Assembly (NCBI RefSeq): GCF_000423365.1
Contig: NZ_AUHV01000002.1
Span: forward strand, 667,270-731,269
Reading direction: 5' to 3'
Source: Maritalea myrionectae DSM 19524
Lineage (GTDB): Bacteria; Pseudomonadota; Alphaproteobacteria; Rhizobiales; Devosiaceae
Length of the DNA stretch: 64,000 bases
Position numbers and translations under genes: made by a program. Positions 63,493-64,000 of the stretch are shown piece by piece (the first letter of the stretch is position 1; each line of letters opens with the position of its first letter). The notes beneath the pieces were generated by a model, which was not told where the DNA came from, ran no database searches, and saw only the letters and a list, made by a program, of their open reading frames with translations.

Positions 63493-64000
63493 ATGTTTGC
63501 TGTGATTAAGACAGGCGGCAAGCAGTACAAAGTTGCTGCTGATGACGTCTTGAATGTTGAAAAACTTGATGCCGAAGCCGGCGACACCGTCACCTTTGAT
63601 CAAGTGTTGATGGTTGGCGCTGAAGGCGACGTAACAATCGGTGCTCCGTTGGTAGACGGTGCTTCTGTTGTTGCTGAGTTGGTTGAGCAAAAGCGCGATA
63701 AGAAAATTGTGATCTTCAAAAAGAAGCGTCGCCAAAACTATCGCCGCAAAAATGGTCACCGTCAGCATTTGAGCGTTGTGCGCATCACCGACATTTTGAC
63801 CGGTGGCGCAAAGCCAAAAGCAACGAAGAAAGCAGCGCCGAAAAAAGAAGCTGCTAAAGAAACAGCAAAGTCTGAAGCACCTGCCGCTAAAGCAGACGCA
63901 AAAGACGATTTGAAATTGATCTCTGGTGTTGGCCCAGCTTTGGAAAAGAAATTGCACGCTGCAGGCGTGACCTCTTTGAAGCAAGTGGCGGAATTCACCA
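63493..64000 (+). CDS. rplU: 50S ribosomal protein L21 with C-terminal helix-hairpin-helix extension (runs past window end)
   Basis: The frame from the ATG at 63493 has no stop before the window ends, giving 169 codons. [25 protein letters not shown] and [28 protein letters not shown] are ribosomal L21, which binds 23S rRNA near helix junctions. After about residue 100 a Lys/Ala/Glu-rich linker leads to [32 protein letters not shown], a helix-hairpin-helix DNA/RNA-binding unit. L21 with this tail is known in alphaproteobacteria. AAGGAATAAAT provides the ribosome site. Gene is partial at the 3' end. Confidence 0.96.
   Translation, partial: MFAVIKTGGKQYKVAADDVLNVEKLDAEAGDTVTFDQVLMVGAEGDVTIGAPLVDGASVVAELVEQKRDKKIVIFKKKRRQNYRRKNGHRQHLSVVRITDILTGGAKPKATKKAAPKKEAAKETAKSEAPAAKADAKDDLKLISGVGPALEKKLHAAGVTSLKQVAEFT

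Overview
The window is a stretch of bacterial chromosome, almost certainly from an alphaproteobacterium of the Hyphomicrobiales (Rhizobiales) type. The evidence is a GcrA cell-cycle regulator with GANTC sites in its promoter, a SAM-II-type riboswitch in front of the sulfhydrylase gene metZ, the long (about 360-residue) dCTP deaminase form, PstA with a long N-terminal extension, an argD-argF-hslO operon, and ribosomal protein L21 with a helix-hairpin-helix tail. Overall base composition is moderate, with AT-rich intergenic regions. I see no prophage, insertion sequence, CRISPR array or conjugation genes. Devosiaceae-like relatives are a guess only.

Layout. 1-9.9 kb: a tRNA-Gly, a Gfo/Idh oxidoreductase, an acetyltransferase, a PfpI-family protein, a glutarate-degradation operon (glutaryl-CoA dehydrogenase, family III CoA-transferase and an unexpected thiamine-diphosphate enzyme), small envelope and cupin genes, and dcd. 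10-21.5 kb: riboswitch-controlled metZ, a CDP-alcohol phosphatidyltransferase, TrkH, an RND efflux pair and argD-argF-hslO. 21.8-25 kb: gcrA, a LysR/azoreductase pair and two tandem arrays of an unusual multi-hairpin repeat. 25-29 kb: the queCDEF operon for preQ1, an orphan sugar-type ABC permease and a CYTH protein. 29-38.3 kb: the phosphate regulon phoR-pstSCAB-phoU-phoB with a Pho box, next to polyphosphate kinase 2. 38.3-42.6 kb: an L,D-transpeptidase, an IclR regulator with malate synthase G, and a DUF454 protein. 42.7-53.2 kb: a chemotaxis cluster (MCP, two CheY, CheB, CheR, CheD, CheW, CheA, STAS) with one small divergent gene that looks like a minimal CheZ-type phosphatase. 53.3-64 kb: 3-hydroxyisobutyryl-CoA hydrolase, a flavin-binding protein, a complete oligopeptide ABC importer, an ABC exporter behind a possible leader peptide, and rplU running off the end.

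The least-explained items are four. (1) An interspersed, partly tandem (117-bp) repeat made of three or four consecutive perfect hairpins, whose stems differ between copies by compensatory changes while pairing is kept. (2) A 116-residue CheZ-like protein in the chemotaxis cluster that shares its DD-[VI]-ELF tail with CheD. (3) A SAM-II aptamer followed at once by an intrinsic terminator whose arm is complementary to the aptamer core. (4) A thiamine-diphosphate enzyme embedded in the glutaryl-CoA operon. All calls come from reading the sequence; no database search was made.
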